A stretch of DNA of 64,000 nt, from positions 1 to 64,000 of the forward strand of contig NZ_JFHN01000065.1 of the NCBI RefSeq assembly GCF_000590885.1, given 5' to 3'. A program made the translations under genes and the position numbers. Numbering within the stretch: the first letter of the stretch is position 1; each line of letters begins with the position of its first letter. Shown one piece after another: positions 20,490-30,760 of the stretch. Origin of the DNA: Erwinia mallotivora (GTDB lineage Bacteria; Pseudomonadota; Gammaproteobacteria; Enterobacterales; Enterobacteriaceae). The notes beneath the pieces are model-generated. The model did no database searches. It worked only from the letters and a program-made list of their open reading frames with translations, and was not told where the DNA came from.

Positions 20490-21887
20490 ATGCCTGTTAA
20501 TAAGAAATCAAGCAGAACATCGAATAAGGCCATGACCTTTTTCGTCTGCTTCCTTGCCGCTCTGGCCGGACTGTTGTTTGGCCTGGATATCGGCGTGATT
20601 GCAGGGGCATTACCTTTTATTGCGAAAGACTTTAATGTCACCGCGCATCAGCAGGAGTGGATTGTCAGCTCAATGATGTTTGGTGCGGCCGTCGGCGCGA
20701 TTGGCAGCGGCTGGATGTCTTCACGGCTTGGGCGTAAAAAGAGCCTGATGATCGGTGCTGTGCTGTTTGTCATCGGTTCGTTATGGTCGGCGCTCTCTCC
20801 GAACCCGGAAATGCTGATCCTCGCCCGTATTCTGCTGGGCCTGGCGGTTGGCGTGGCGTCCTACACGGCACCTCTGTACCTTTCAGAAATTGCGCCTGAA
20901 AAAATTCGCGGCAGCATGATTTCGCTCTACCAGTTAATGATCACCATCGGCATCCTCGGTGCTTATCTCTCTGACACCGCTTTCAGCTTTACCGGTGAGT
21001 GGCGCTGGATGCTGGGCGTGATCACCATTCCTGCGATCCTTCTTCTGGTGGGCGTTTTCTTCCTGCCTAACAGCCCTCGCTGGCTGGCGGCGAAAGGCGA
21101 CTTCCGTACCGCACAGCGGGTTCTGGATCGGCTGCGTGATACCAGCGAACAGGCAAAACGCGAACTGGATGAAATTCGTGAAAGCCTGAAGATCAAACAG
21201 TCCGGCTGGAGTCTGTTTAAAGACAACAGCAATTTCCGTCGTGCGGTATACCTGGGCATCCTTTTGCAGGTGATGCAGCAGTTCACCGGCATGAATGTGA
21301 TCATGTACTACGCGCCAAAAATTTTCGAAATTGCCGGTTTCACTAATACCACCGAACAGATGTGGGGAACGGTAATTGTTGGTCTGATCAACGTGCTGGC
21401 GACCTTTATTGCTATCGGCCTGGTAGACCGCTGGGGACGTAAACCTACGCTGATTCTGGGCTTCCTGGTGATGGCGCTTGGCATGGGGGTTCTGGGAACC
21501 ATGTTGCACATGGGCATCCATTCGGCTGGCGCGCAGTACTTTGCCGTCGCCATGCTGCTGATGTTTATTGTCGGCTTCGCGATGAGTGCAGGTCCGTTAA
21601 TTTGGGTACTTTGCTCTGAAATTCAGCCGCTGAAAGGCCGCGACTTCGGCATCACTGTTTCCACAGCAACCAACTGGATTGCTAACATGATTGTCGGCGC
21701 GACCTTCCTGACGATGCTGAACTCCCTGGGTAATGCCAACACCTTCTGGGTCTACGCGGCGCTGAACCTGTTCTTCATCGTGCTGACGGTTTGCCTGATC
21801 CCGGAAACCAAAAACGTTTCGCTGGAACATATTGAACGTAACCTGTTAAGCGGCAAAAGGCTGCGCGATATTGGTCAACGAGACTAA
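20490..21887 (+). CDS. galP: Galactose:H+ symporter GalP (MFS sugar porter)
   Basis: GalP imports galactose, and glucose less specifically, with a proton across the inner membrane. The 465 residues contain twelve hydrophobic segments. Sugar-porter signatures are [14 protein letters not shown] in TM1, the SRLGRKKS loop, PNSPRWL after TM6, the [17 protein letters not shown] sugar-binding stretch in TM7, DRWGRKPT, and PETKNVSLE at the C-terminus. Adjacent GalR and CRP boxes support galactose-specific control rather than an arabinose or xylose role. Confidence 0.93.
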   Translation: MPVNKKSSRTSNKAMTFFVCFLAALAGLLFGLDIGVIAGALPFIAKDFNVTAHQQEWIVSSMMFGAAVGAIGSGWMSSRLGRKKSLMIGAVLFVIGSLWSALSPNPEMLILARILLGLAVGVASYTAPLYLSEIAPEKIRGSMISLYQLMITIGILGAYLSDTAFSFTGEWRWMLGVITIPAILLLVGVFFLPNSPRWLAAKGDFRTAQRVLDRLRDTSEQAKRELDEIRESLKIKQSGWSLFKDNSNFRRAVYLGILLQVMQQFTGMNVIMYYAPKIFEIAGFTNTTEQMWGTVIVGLINVLATFIAIGLVDRWGRKPTLILGFLVMALGMGVLGTMLHMGIHSAGAQYFAVAMLLMFIVGFAMSAGPLIWVLCSEIQPLKGRDFGITVSTATNWIANMIVGATFLTMLNSLGNANTFWVYAALNLFFIVLTVCLIPETKNVSLEHIERNLLSGKRLRDIGQRD

Positions 21888-21893
21888 GCATTA

Positions 21894-21915
21894 CTGGCCG
21901 GGGAAACCCGGCCAG
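21894..21915 (+). terminator. Hairpin after galP
   Basis: A perfect 9-bp stem CTGGCCGGG / CCCGGCCAG with a GAAA loop begins 6 bp after the galP stop. The following bases are only moderately T-rich, so it may be a weak terminator. Confidence 0.55.
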
Positions 21916-21956
21916 ATTCATTGTATTCCCGCCCACCGCATCGTATTCTCTGCCTG

Positions 21957-22475
21957 ATGAAACCTTTACGACTCCCGATAGCCCTGCAACAGGCGGTGAT
22001 GCGCTCACTGCGTGAAAAACTGCATATGGCAAACCAGCGCCTGGCGCGCGATTACCCCGAACCTGAACTGGTTTATCAGCAGCGCGGAACAACCGCAGGC
22101 ACGGCCTGGCTACAGCAATGGGAAATCCGCCTCAATCCGGTATTGCTGATGGAAAATCAGCAGGCCTTTATCGATGAAGTGGTGCCACATGAGCTGGCTC
22201 ATCTACTGGTGTGGAAGTATTTCGGTCGTGTCGCACCGCACGGGAAAGAGTGGAAATGGATGATGGAGAACGTTCTGGGTGTCGCAGCGCAACGCACTCA
22301 TCAGTTTGAGATAAGTTCGGTAAGTCGTCGTTCTTTTCCTTATCGTTGTGGTTGCCAGCAGCATCAGCTGACCATCAGACGTCATAATCGGGTGGTGCGC
22401 GGCGAGAGCGAATACCGCTGTGTGCACTGTGGTGAACGCCTGTGCGCCGGGAATTTCCCAACGCAGGAAAAATAA
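21957..22475 (+). CDS. sprT: SprT-family zinc protein
   Basis: SprT is a SprT-like protein with a zincin-type motif and a C-terminal zinc ribbon; its role in bacteria is poorly defined, while eukaryotic Spartan relatives cleave DNA-protein crosslinks. The motif [11 protein letters not shown] carries HExxH near residue 70, and the ribbon has CGC then CVHC. The frame is open from 21921, but the family start [15 protein letters not shown] is at 21957, giving 172 residues. It lies upstream of endA as in E. coli. Confidence 0.9.
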   Translation: MKPLRLPIALQQAVMRSLREKLHMANQRLARDYPEPELVYQQRGTTAGTAWLQQWEIRLNPVLLMENQQAFIDEVVPHELAHLLVWKYFGRVAPHGKEWKWMMENVLGVAAQRTHQFEISSVSRRSFPYRCGCQQHQLTIRRHNRVVRGESEYRCVHCGERLCAGNFPTQEK

Positions 22476-22586
22476 AAAACCTGCCCCAAAAAAGCACACT
22501 GCCCTCTGATTTGTTGCAGCTCATTTCATGTCTTCGCCAACATCTGTTACTCTCGCATCCCCGCACAAATGACAGATATTTGAACT

Positions 22587-23300
22587 ATGTTTCGTAAAAT
22601 AATCAGCCTGTTCACTTTCTCACTACTGTTACCCGCTTCATTTTCTTATGCCCTCACCGCGGGCAATTATCACCAGAACAGCTTTGCTCAGGCGAAGGCG
22701 TATGCGGCTGAAATCAATGCCGATGCACCGGGCACCTTCTATTGCGGTTGTAAAATAAGCTGGAAAGGAAAAAAAGGCGTACCGGACCTCGCCTCATGCG
22801 GCTATTAGGTCAGAAAAAACAGTAACCGTGCCAACCGCATCGAGTGGGAACACGTGGTCCCGGCCTGGACGTTTGGTCATCAACGTCAGTGCTGGCAACA
22901 GGGCGGCAGAAAGGCCTGTGCTAAAGACGCGGGCTACCGTCAGATTGAATCCGACCTGCACAATCTTCAGCCTGCCATCGGTGAAGTGAACGGTGACCGT
23001 GGCAACTTTATGTATAACCAGTGGAACGGCGGCGAACGGCAGTACGGCCAGTGTGAAATGAAGATCGATTTCAAAAACCAACAGGCAGAGCCACCTGCAC
23101 GAGCCAGAGGCGCGATTGCCCGTACCTGGTTTTATATGCGCGACCGCTACCAAATCACTATGTCCCGCCAGCAGACACAGTTGATGACCGCGTGGGATAA
23201 GCAATATCCGGTCAGCGCATGGGAGTGCGAACGTGACAGGCGCATTGCCCGTGTTCAGGGCAACCATAATCCCTATATACAGCAGGCTTGCCAGCGGTAA
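22587..23300 (+). pseudogene. endA: Endonuclease I gene broken by one amber codon
   Basis: EndA is a periplasmic non-specific DNA endonuclease. A signal peptide ([15 protein letters not shown]) is followed by [14 protein letters not shown] and VPDLASCGY. The reading frame then meets TAG at 22806-22808 and continues without shift as [20 protein letters not shown] to the normal C-terminus and stop at 23300. In E. coli the codon at this place encodes Gln (SCGYQVRKN), so a single C-to-T change explains the stop. The truncated 73-residue product lacks the catalytic EWEHVVPAW region. All 237 codons are otherwise intact, pointing to a very recent loss, a sequencing error, or amber read-through. Confidence 0.9.
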
Positions 23301-23375
23301 AATCACTGTCCTAAACTGAATATCAACTTTTGGCCATGCCAGCGTGGGTGGCCAGTTACTTTTATCAGGATCCTC

Positions 23376-24107
23376 ATGCGCATACCCCGCATCTTTCATC
23401 CCGAGCCACTGACCGTCAGCAGTGAAATTGCGCTTAGCGAAGACGCCGCGAATCACGTGGGCCGCGTTCTGCGTATGACCGCCGGACAGCCTCTGGAATT
23501 GTTTGATGGCAGTAATCTGACTTTTGCTGCCGAAATTGTGCGGGCAGACAAAAAAAACGTCCGCGCTTTCATTACAGAAAGCCGTAACGACAACCGTGAA
23601 TCCCCATTGCACCTGCATTTAGGTCAGGTTATGTCTCGCGGTGAGAAAATGGAGTTCACTATTCAGAAGGCCGTCGAACTGGGGGTAAACACCATTACCC
23701 CCTTGTTTTCTGAACGCTGTGGCGTAAAGCTGGATGAAGAGAGACTGGCAAAAAAAATTCAGCAGTGGCAAAAAATTGTCATAGCCGCCTGCGAACAGTG
23801 CGGCAGAAACAGCATTCCCCTGGTACGCACCGCAATGACGCTTGCAGCATGGTGTGCTGAAGAAGAGTCCGGTTTGAAACTGAATCTGCACCCGAGAGCC
23901 AGTCAGAGCATTAATACGCTCCCACAGCCGGTTGAGCGTGTGCGATTATTGATTGGTCCTGAAGGTGGTCTGACTGCCGACGAAATCAGCATGACGTCTG
24001 AGTTTGGTTTTACCGATATTTTACTGGGCCCGCGCGTATTAAGAACTGAAACCACCGCGCTGACCGCTATTACCGCATTGCAGGTTCGCTTCGGCGATTT
24101 AGGCTAA
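23376..24107 (+). CDS. rsmE: 16S rRNA (uracil-1498-N3)-methyltransferase
   Basis: RsmE methylates N3 of U1498 in 16S rRNA using SAM. It has an N-terminal PUA-like domain ([19 protein letters not shown]) and a C-terminal SPOUT knot domain with the SAM-binding [13 protein letters not shown] near residue 196 and [15 protein letters not shown] at the end. The 243 residues are the standard length. It is the next gene after endA and precedes gshB. Confidence 0.96.
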   Translation: MRIPRIFHPEPLTVSSEIALSEDAANHVGRVLRMTAGQPLELFDGSNLTFAAEIVRADKKNVRAFITESRNDNRESPLHLHLGQVMSRGEKMEFTIQKAVELGVNTITPLFSERCGVKLDEERLAKKIQQWQKIVIAACEQCGRNSIPLVRTAMTLAAWCAEEESGLKLNLHPRASQSINTLPQPVERVRLLIGPEGGLTADEISMTSEFGFTDILLGPRVLRTETTALTAITALQVRFGDLG

Positions 24108-24209
24108 GCCAGAAATGAGCAAACCGAAAAGCGTCACAGCCGGTCTGAAATTGCAGAACTCATCCTGCGTTAACCACAGCAATCTCAGACAGCACACTGG
24201 AGAAACAGA

Positions 24210-25154
24210 ATGATAAAGCTTGGCATTGTGATGGACCCGATTAACTCCATCAATATCAAAAAAGACAGCAGCTTCGCCATGCTTCTGGAAGCACAGCGTC
24301 GGGGTTATGAAATTCATTATATGGAAATGCAGGATCTCTATCTGCGGGGTGGTGAAGCCCGTGCACACACCCGCCAACTGAGTGTGCAGCAGAATCCGGA
24401 AAAATGGTTTGAATTTGGTCGTGAGCAGGATATTGCTCTGGCCGAGCTCAACGTGGTGCTGATGCGAAAGGATCCACCTTTTGACACTGAGTTTATCTAC
24501 GCTACCTATATTCTTGAGCGTGCCGAAGAGAAAGGAACGCTGATCGTTAACAAACCGCAAAGCCTGCGTGACTGTAATGAGAAACTGTTTACCGCCTGGT
24601 TTGCTGAACTGACTCCGGACACGCTGGTCACCCGTAGCGCAGCGCAGATTCGGGCCTTCTGGCAGGAGCACGGGGATATTATCCTTAAACCTCTCGACGG
24701 CATGGGTGGCGCTTCAATTTTCCGTATTGGCAAAGAAGATCCGAATCTGCCGGTAATTATTGAGACACTGACCGAACACGGCAGCTTTTACTGTATGGCA
24801 CAAAACTATCTGCCGGCGATCAAAGACGGCGACAAGCGAGTGCTGGTGGTGGACGGCGAACCGGTGCCTTACTGCCTGGCGCGTATTCCCAAATCGGGGG
24901 AAACCCGTGGCAACCTGGCAGCAGGTGGCCGTGGTGAGGCCCGTCCACTGAGTGACAGCGACTGGGAAATTGCCCGGCGCGTTGGCCCAACGCTGAAAGC
25001 GAAAGGGCTGATTTTTGTTGGCCTGGACATCATTGGCGATAAGCTGACTGAAATTAACGTTACCAGCCCGACCTGCATTCGCGAGATTGAAGCGGCATTC
25101 CCGGTTTCCATCACCGCTATGCTGATGGATGCCATCGAAACACGTCTTGCCTGA
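24210..25154 (+). CDS. gshB: Glutathione synthetase
   Basis: GshB joins gamma-glutamylcysteine and glycine with ATP to make glutathione. The 314 residues have the N-terminal preATP-grasp domain (GIVMDPINSINIKKDSS) and an ATP-grasp domain with ILKPLDGMGG, KDGDKRVLVV and the metal-binding ITEINVTSPT-type C-terminus. A GAGAAAC site precedes the ATG. Confidence 0.97.
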   Translation: MIKLGIVMDPINSINIKKDSSFAMLLEAQRRGYEIHYMEMQDLYLRGGEARAHTRQLSVQQNPEKWFEFGREQDIALAELNVVLMRKDPPFDTEFIYATYILERAEEKGTLIVNKPQSLRDCNEKLFTAWFAELTPDTLVTRSAAQIRAFWQEHGDIILKPLDGMGGASIFRIGKEDPNLPVIIETLTEHGSFYCMAQNYLPAIKDGDKRVLVVDGEPVPYCLARIPKSGETRGNLAAGGRGEARPLSDSDWEIARRVGPTLKAKGLIFVGLDIIGDKLTEINVTSPTCIREIEAAFPVSITAMLMDAIETRLA

Positions 25155-25163
25155 GATGCTGAA

Positions 25164-25181
25164 CGGGGCCGTAAGGCCCCG
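25164..25181 (+). terminator. Hairpin after gshB
   Basis: A perfect 7-bp GC stem CGGGGCC / GGCCCCG with a GTAA loop begins 9 bp past the gshB stop. No T run follows, so attenuation rather than full termination is likely. Confidence 0.4.
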
Positions 25182-25246
25182 CTTACAGCTCTCCATTCAG
25201 GCTTTTAACTGATATTAAGCGGTTAACACGGAAACAGAATCTTGAT

Positions 25247-25810
25247 ATGAATTTACAGCATCATTTTTTGATTGCCATGCCAACGCTACAGGACCCGCTA
25301 TTTAAACGCTCGGTGGTTTATATCTGTGAGCATAACGAAGACGGCGCCATGGGACTGATTGTCAATAAGCCAATGGAAAATCTGAACGTGGATGGCATCC
25401 TGAAAAAATTAAAGATCGCACCGACGCCGCGCGATCCGGAAAACAAACTGGATAAACCGGTTTTTGCCGGTGGGCCGCTGGCGGAAGATCGTGGCTTTAT
25501 CCTGCATTCCGCCCAGAGCACCTTTGCTTCCAGCATCCGGGTTTCTGATAACACGGTAATCACCACCTCGCGTGATGTACTGGAAACGCTCGGCACACCG
25601 AAGCAGCCTGAGAACGTCCTTGTTGCCCTTGGCTACTGCGCATGGGAGAAAGATCAGCTGGAAAATGAACTGCTGGAAAATGCCTGGCTGACCACACCGG
25701 CCAACAGCAATATTCTGTTTAAAACACCGATTGCCGAGCGCTGGCGAGAAGCAGCAAAAAGCATTGGCGTCGATATTCACAGTATCACCAGCGATGCAGG
25801 ACATGCCTGA
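25247..25810 (+). CDS. yqgE: YqgE/AlgH family protein
   Basis: This is a UPF0301 (DUF179, AlgH) protein of 187 residues with unknown biochemical role. Family motifs are [38 protein letters not shown] at the start (quoted parts: [20 protein letters not shown]) and [14 protein letters not shown] later. The stop overlaps the ATG of yqgF by one base, so the two genes are translationally coupled, as across enterobacteria. Confidence 0.94.
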   Translation: MNLQHHFLIAMPTLQDPLFKRSVVYICEHNEDGAMGLIVNKPMENLNVDGILKKLKIAPTPRDPENKLDKPVFAGGPLAEDRGFILHSAQSTFASSIRVSDNTVITTSRDVLETLGTPKQPENVLVALGYCAWEKDQLENELLENAWLTTPANSNILFKTPIAERWREAAKSIGVDIHSITSDAGHA

Positions 25811-26226
25811 TGAGTCATATGACGCTGTTAGCCTTTGACTATGGCACCAAAAGTATTGGCGTGGCGATTGGTCAGCAGCTGACCGGTACCGCCCGCCCAC
25901 TGGCGGCGCTGAAAGCACAGGATGGCATCCCGGACTGGAATAAAATTGAGGCGCTGTTAAAAGAGTGGCAGCCAGACCGTGTGGTCGTCGGGTTACCGCT
26001 GAATATGGACGGAAGCGAACAACCGCTAACCGCACGGGCACGTAAGTTCGCCAACCGTCTGCACGGACGTTTTGGCGTACAGATATCCCTGCACGATGAG
26101 CGTTTAAGCACGGTAGAAGCACGTGCCGACCTTTTCTCCCGTGGCGGTTTTCGCGCGCTGAACAAGGGCAGCGTTGACTCTCTTTCGGCCGTGGTTATTC
26201 TGGAAAGCTGGTTCGAAAACACCTGA
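25810..26226 (+). CDS. yqgF: RuvX/YqgF Holliday-junction-resolvase-like nuclease
   Basis: YqgF has an RNase H-like fold and is required for 5' processing of pre-16S rRNA in E. coli; it was named for similarity to Holliday junction resolvases. The catalytic pattern is present: [13 protein letters not shown] (first Asp), [10 protein letters not shown] (middle Glu/Asp region) and the last Asp in [14 protein letters not shown]. The 138 residues are normal. The start overlaps the yqgE stop. It is convergent with yggR. Confidence 0.95.
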   Translation: MSHMTLLAFDYGTKSIGVAIGQQLTGTARPLAALKAQDGIPDWNKIEALLKEWQPDRVVVGLPLNMDGSEQPLTARARKFANRLHGRFGVQISLHDERLSTVEARADLFSRGGFRALNKGSVDSLSAVVILESWFENT

Positions 26227-26243
26227 CCTTAAGCTGCTCCATG

Positions 26244-27239
26244 CTAAGCCACCAGCCCTGACTTTCGCCTTTCGGCAAGACTCTGTTCAAAGGATTGCAT
26301 TCCGAATGGTAATCCCGTCTGGAGCACGCCAGCCAGCTGATGCGTTTTACCTTCACGGATTAAACTGGCCACGGCTGGCGTATTCACCAGGATTTCAAAC
26401 AGCGCCACCCTGCCTGATTTGATTCCCGGCACCAACCGCTGAGCAATTACCGCCTTCAGGCTGCCAGCCAGCTGCGTGCGGATCAGGTTCTTCTCCACGC
26501 CGGGAAACACATCCACCAGCCGCTCAACCGCCTGTGCTGCGCCCCTGGTGTGCAGCGTCGCCAGCACCAGATGCCCGGTTTCTGCGGCAGTGAGCGCCTG
26601 CTGGATAGTATCGATATCCCGCAACTCTCCCAACAGGATCACATCAGGATCTTCGCGCAACGACGCCCGCAACCCCTCACTGAACGAGCGGCAGTGCAGA
26701 CCAATCTCCCGTTGCTGAACCAGTGAGCGCTCGCTGTGGTGAATAAATTCGATGGGATCTTCCAGCGAAAGAATATGTTTTGCCTGCTGCTGGTTGATTG
26801 CCCCTGCCAGCGCGGCCAGCGTGGTGGACTTACCACTGCCTGTTGCTCCCGTCACCAGTACCAGACCATCGTGCAGTTGCAGCAACTGGCTCACCACCGC
26901 AGGTAGCCGGAGCTGTTCAGGTTGAGGACAGTGGCGGCTGATAACACGCAGCGCCAGAGAAAGCCCCAGCCGCTGACGAAACAGATTCGCCCGCAGCCGT
27001 ATACCACCGGGAAACGTCAGGGCAAAATCAATCTGCCCATCCAGGGCAAACTGCTTATGCTGCACGGTATCCAGCCAGCACTCCACAGCGTTTGACAGCA
27101 TCTCATCACTGACCGGCGGCGTATCGGGAATTTTCTGCAATCGCCCATCAAGCCGCCAGAATGGCACATGGCCACTGCAAAGGTGCAGATCCCCCGCGTT
27201 ATGCTTTACACTAAGGGCCACTATGTCCTCAATATCCAT
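26244..27239 (-). CDS. yggR: PilT-like twitching ATPase YggR
   Basis: A secretion-type hexameric ATPase of the PilT/GspE family. The Walker A motif is GATGSGKSTTLAAL, the Asp box is LGELRDIDT and the His box region is GHLVLATLHTRGA. The ATG at 27239 has an AGGGA site upstream and gives 331 residues; the open frame extends 11 codons further. PilT proteins retract type IV pili, but no pilus genes are visible here and the enterobacterial YggR role is unknown. It is divergent from yggS, with only 15 bp between the two starts. Confidence 0.9.
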   Translation of the reverse strand: MDIEDIVALSVKHNAGDLHLCSGHVPFWRLDGRLQKIPDTPPVSDEMLSNAVECWLDTVQHKQFALDGQIDFALTFPGGIRLRANLFRQRLGLSLALRVISRHCPQPEQLRLPAVVSQLLQLHDGLVLVTGATGSGKSTTLAALAGAINQQQAKHILSLEDPIEFIHHSERSLVQQREIGLHCRSFSEGLRASLREDPDVILLGELRDIDTIQQALTAAETGHLVLATLHTRGAAQAVERLVDVFPGVEKNLIRTQLAGSLKAVIAQRLVPGIKSGRVALFEILVNTPAVASLIREGKTHQLAGVLQTGLPFGMQSFEQSLAERRKSGLVA

Positions 27240-27254
27240 AATTTTTCCCTGACT

Positions 27255-27962
27255 ATGACCTCGATTGAGCACAACTTACAGCAAGTCCGCGACAGAATCC
27301 TCGCGGCAGCAAGGCTTTGCGGCCGCGATCCGGCAGAAATTACGCTGCTTGCAGTGAGCAAAACAAAACCTGCGAGCGCAGTCGCAGAAGCAGCGCTTGC
27401 CGGGCAGTGCTGCTTTGGCGAAAACTACGTACAGGAAGGCGTTGATAAAATTGCGCAGCTCAAAAACCACAGGCTGGTCTGGCACTTTATTGGCCCATTG
27501 CAATCCAACAAGACCAGGTTGGTTGCTGAGCATTTTGACTGGTGTCATACCGTCGACAGACTGAAAATTGCCACCCGGCTCAGTGAACAGCGGCCTGACG
27601 ATGCCGCACCACTTAACGTGCTGATTCAGGTAAACATCAGTGACGAACAGAGCAAATCTGGCATTATGCTGGAGGTATTACCTGAACTGGCAAAAGAGAT
27701 TGACCGATTGCCGCACTTAACGCTGCGTGGGCTGATGGCTATCCCCGCGCCTGAGACAGACTATCAGCGTCAACTGACAGTCTGTCAGCAGATGGCTGAC
27801 GCGTTCAGCGAACTGAAAAATGTCTTTCCGTCCGTTGATACGCTGTCTTTGGGGATGAGCGATGACATGGAAGCCGCGATTGCAGCAGGCAGTACAATGG
27901 TGCGAATTGGCACCGCTATTTTTGGTGCCCGAGATTACGGCATCACTCACAACAATTATTGA
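27255..27962 (+). CDS. yggS: Pyridoxal phosphate homeostasis protein
   Basis: YggS binds pyridoxal 5'-phosphate without known catalysis and keeps B6 and amino-acid pools balanced. The PLP lysine lies in LLAVSKTKP near residue 37; FGENYVQEG, WHFIGPLQSNK and the phosphate-binding LSLGMSDDM are present. The ATG at 27255 gives 235 residues against 234 in E. coli; the longer open frame upstream overlaps yggR and is rejected. Confidence 0.95.
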   Translation: MTSIEHNLQQVRDRILAAARLCGRDPAEITLLAVSKTKPASAVAEAALAGQCCFGENYVQEGVDKIAQLKNHRLVWHFIGPLQSNKTRLVAEHFDWCHTVDRLKIATRLSEQRPDDAAPLNVLIQVNISDEQSKSGIMLEVLPELAKEIDRLPHLTLRGLMAIPAPETDYQRQLTVCQQMADAFSELKNVFPSVDTLSLGMSDDMEAAIAAGSTMVRIGTAIFGARDYGITHNNY

Positions 27963-27970
27963 GGGAACCC

Positions 27971-28522
27971 ATGCTGACGTTGACCTTTCTCGTTTCAACG
28001 GTAATTAACCTGTATGTAAAAGTGCTGCTGCTGCGCATCTGGATGCAGTGGGCAAGATGTGATTTCTACAATCCCTTTTCACAATTTGTGGTTAAGGTTA
28101 CCCAGCCGGTGGTCAAGCCGCTACGCCGGGTCATTCCTTCCATTGGTCCGCTGGATACCGCCTCGCTTTTACTGGCTTATGTACTGAGCGTACTGCTGTT
28201 TACGGCAATGTTCGCCCTGCAAAGCCAGGTGATGATTTTTGACCCGGTCTTCCTCTATTTCGGACTGGTATCACTGGTGAAAGCGGCCGGGGTACTGGTG
28301 TTCTGGGCCATCATTGTCCGCTCACTGCTGAGCTGGGTAAGTCAGGGGCGCAACCCGGTAGACTATGTGCTGATCCAACTGACTGAACCCCTGATGGCTC
28401 CCATCCGCCGGATCATCCCGGCAATGGGTGGCATCGATTTCTCCGCAATGGCGGTGATTCTGATCCTCTATATGCTGAACTATCTTGGAATGGACTTTAT
28501 TCCTGGCTGGTCACAGCTGTAA
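27971..28522 (+). CDS. yggT: YggT-family integral membrane protein
   Basis: A 183-residue inner-membrane protein with two YGGT repeats. Each has hydrophobic helices and a conserved motif: LRIWMQWARCDFYNPFSQFVVKVTQP (quoted parts: WMQWARCDFYNPFSQ) in the first, LSWVSQGRNPVDYVLIQLTEP in the second. The role is unknown, with suggested links to osmotic stress and cell division. Its ATG at 27971 follows GAGGGAACCC, 8 bp after the yggS stop, so the two are co-transcribed. E. coli yggU normally comes next but is missing here. Confidence 0.93.
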   Translation: MLTLTFLVSTVINLYVKVLLLRIWMQWARCDFYNPFSQFVVKVTQPVVKPLRRVIPSIGPLDTASLLLAYVLSVLLFTAMFALQSQVMIFDPVFLYFGLVSLVKAAGVLVFWAIIVRSLLSWVSQGRNPVDYVLIQLTEPLMAPIRRIIPAMGGIDFSAMAVILILYMLNYLGMDFIPGWSQL

Positions 28523-28552
28523 TTCTGTCGCTGTAAAGAGTGCAAACCTGAT

Positions 28553-29146
28553 ATGCAAAAAGTTGTGCTTGCCACCGGTAATACCGGCAAAGTGCGTGAA
28601 CTGGCTGATTTACTCACCGCCTTTGGTTTCGACATTGTTGCCCAAAGCAGCCTCGGCGTGGAATCTGCCGAAGAAACCGGTCTGACTTTTATCGAAAACG
28701 CGATCCTCAAAGCGCGTCACGCATCAGCAGTCACCGGCCTGCCGGCGATTGCTGATGATTCCGGACTGGCAGTGGATGCGCTGGCTGGCGCGCCAGGCAT
28801 ATACTCCGCGCGCTATGCCGGAGAAGATGCCAGCGATCGGCAGAATCTTGAAAAACTGTTGCAGGCGCTGGCTGCCGTTCCCGATGGTCAGCGTCAGGCA
28901 GAGTTTCACTGCGTGCTGGTTTTTCTCCGCCATGCGAATGACCCTACACCACTGGTGTGCCACGGCAGCTGGCGGGGAGAAATTGCCCGCACTGCTGTGG
29001 GAGAAGGCGGATTTGGCTACGATCCAATTTTTTACCTTCCGGAACTGGGCAAAACCGCCGCCGAACTGAGCAAAGATGAAAAACGCGCCATTTCCCATCG
29101 CGGCAAAGCGCTGGCACTGCTGCTGGATGCAATGAGTCATGCATAA
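28553..29146 (+). CDS. rdgB: XTP/dITP diphosphatase RdgB
   Basis: RdgB hydrolyses dITP, XTP and ITP to monophosphates, preventing deaminated purines from entering nucleic acids. The 197 residues have the HAM1 signatures: [14 protein letters not shown] at the start, [36 protein letters not shown] and SHRGKAL at the end. Its last codons overlap the start of hemW by 8 bp. Confidence 0.96.
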   Translation: MQKVVLATGNTGKVRELADLLTAFGFDIVAQSSLGVESAEETGLTFIENAILKARHASAVTGLPAIADDSGLAVDALAGAPGIYSARYAGEDASDRQNLEKLLQALAAVPDGQRQAEFHCVLVFLRHANDPTPLVCHGSWRGEIARTAVGEGGFGYDPIFYLPELGKTAAELSKDEKRAISHRGKALALLLDAMSHA

Positions 29147-30278
29147 TCTGCCGCCGCTTAGCCTGTATATCCATATCCCCTGGTGCGTACAAAAATGCCC
29201 TTACTGCGATTTCAATTCGCACGCTCTGAAGGGAGAAGTGCCGCATGAAGAGTATGTACAACACCTGCTGGCGGATCTGGATGCAGACCTTCCTTTGACC
29301 TCGGGTCGCACCGTAAGCACGATTTTTATCGGTGGCGGAACGCCAAGCCTGCTGAGCAGTGAAGCAATGCAGGGGTTACTGGATGGGGTTCGATCGCGCC
29401 TGCCACTATCGCCGCAGGCAGAGATCACCATGGAAGCCAATCCGGGCACCGTTGAAGCCGATCGTTTCAGCGCTTATCAGCGCGCCGGGATTAATCGCAT
29501 CTCGATTGGCGTACAGAGTTTCAGTGAGCCAAAGCTGCTGCGGCTCGGGCGCATCCACGGCCCGGATGAGGCAAAACGTGCAGCGAATCTGGCAAAGGGG
29601 CTGGGGCTTCGTAGCTTTAACCTGGATCTGATGCATGGGCTGCCCGACCAGTCGCTGGAAGAAGCGCTTGACGATCTGCGCCAGGCCATTGCGCTGGAGC
29701 CTCCCCATCTTTCCTGGTATCAACTGACCATCGAGCCAAACACTCTGTTTGCCTCGCGACCTCCGTTGCTGCCGGACGATGATGCGCTGTGGGATATTTT
29801 CGAGCAGGGACACCAGTTGCTGACGGCAGCGGGCTACCAGCAATATGAAACCTCAGCCTATGCCCGACCGGGATATCGTTGCGAACATAACCTCAACTAC
29901 TGGCGTTTTGGCGACTATCTGGGTATCGGCTGTGGCGCGCATGGCAAGCTCACCCAGCCCGATGGCCGGATTATTCGTACCAGTAAAACCCGCCATCCAC
30001 GGGGCTTTATGGCGGGAAACTATCTTGACCGTCAGTATCAGGTGGCTGATAACGAAAAACCCTTCGAATTTTTTATGAACCGTTTTCGGCTGCTGGAAGC
30101 CGCTCCCAGGGAAGAATTCCGACGTTACACAGGTTCAGACGAGAGTGTCATCCGTCAACAGCTGGATGAGGCACTAAGCAAAGGCTTCCTGACGGAAACA
30201 GCAGAAAACTGGCAGGTGACGGAGAAGGGAAAACTGTTTCTCAATTCACTCCTTGAGCTGTTCCTGGCGGAAGAATAG
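29139..30278 (+). CDS. hemW: Radical-SAM heme chaperone HemW
   Basis: HemW is a radical-SAM protein of the coproporphyrinogen dehydrogenase family that binds heme and is thought to deliver it to respiratory proteins. The 4Fe-4S motif C-x3-C-x2-C is in [16 protein letters not shown] near residue 16. GGGTPSLL and the HemN C-terminal domain ([12 protein letters not shown]) are present. The 379 residues match E. coli HemW. It ends the yggS-yggT-rdgB-hemW run. Confidence 0.95.
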   Translation: MHNLPPLSLYIHIPWCVQKCPYCDFNSHALKGEVPHEEYVQHLLADLDADLPLTSGRTVSTIFIGGGTPSLLSSEAMQGLLDGVRSRLPLSPQAEITMEANPGTVEADRFSAYQRAGINRISIGVQSFSEPKLLRLGRIHGPDEAKRAANLAKGLGLRSFNLDLMHGLPDQSLEEALDDLRQAIALEPPHLSWYQLTIEPNTLFASRPPLLPDDDALWDIFEQGHQLLTAAGYQQYETSAYARPGYRCEHNLNYWRFGDYLGIGCGAHGKLTQPDGRIIRTSKTRHPRGFMAGNYLDRQYQVADNEKPFEFFMNRFRLLEAAPREEFRRYTGSDESVIRQQLDEALSKGFLTETAENWQVTEKGKLFLNSLLELFLAEE

Positions 30279-30383
30279 TGCGGCGGTCAGAAGGCCAGGT
30301 TGATTGTCTGGCAGGCTTACAGGGCCGGGTGCCAGTCATTTCCTGACCGGACACCACCCTCTCCGTACCCTGAATAATTTAAG

Positions 30384-30425
30384 TTATATACCCTTCATAC
30401 TTCAGGTTGCAGGTGCATTGGCTGC
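30384..30425. repeat. Short dispersed enterobacterial repeat fragment
   Basis: The stretch containing TACCCTTCATACTTCAGGTT and GCAGGTGCATTGGCTGC resembles an intergenic repeat I recall from Pectobacterium, Serratia and Erwinia genomes. Only one copy is seen in this window, so the identification rests on memory. The surrounding gap 30279-30611 shows no gene. Confidence 0.45.
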
Positions 30426-30462
30426 AACAGGAAATATGACGGGGACAACAGCGGCATTGCAG

Positions 30463-30504
30463 ACCCTGTCTGACTGTTATCTGTGTATTTTCAGACAGGG
30501 TTTA
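30463..30504 (+). terminator. Hairpin downstream of hemW
   Basis: ACCCTGTCTGA / TCAGACAGGGT form an 11-bp stem with a 17-nt loop followed by TTT. It lies about 185 bp past hemW and may be its distal terminator or part of repeat DNA. Confidence 0.35.
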
Positions 30505-30611
30505 AGCTGACAATAAATGATCGGGTGCGAACCAACGTCTTTTTAAGCAAACTTCTGGCGGTAGAGAAATATAAATATTATCTTTGCCGCTGTCATGCCC
30601 GCCTGACCTTC

Positions 30612-30760
30612 AGAGCCTGACCCACCCGGCGTTATTGTCACAGTCAGTCTGGAGACGAACAGCGCGCAGAAACCGGAGCCTACACGGAGTACGTGAGGAT
30701 TTCGGGCACTGCCCGGGTTCAAAATGGCAAGTAAACCAGCCCTGATGGGCCAGGCTCTTA
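30612..30760. repeat. MITE-like repeat, copy 1
   Basis: This roughly 149-bp element begins AGAGCCTGACCC and ends GGGCCAGGCTCTT, so its ends are inverted repeats. Its middle (GCGCAGAAACCGGAGC, ACGGAGTACGTGAGGATTT, GGTTCAAAATGGC) recurs in copy 2 at 36711 in the same orientation. Its right edge supplies the TAA stop of the large toxin-like gene. Confidence 0.8.
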
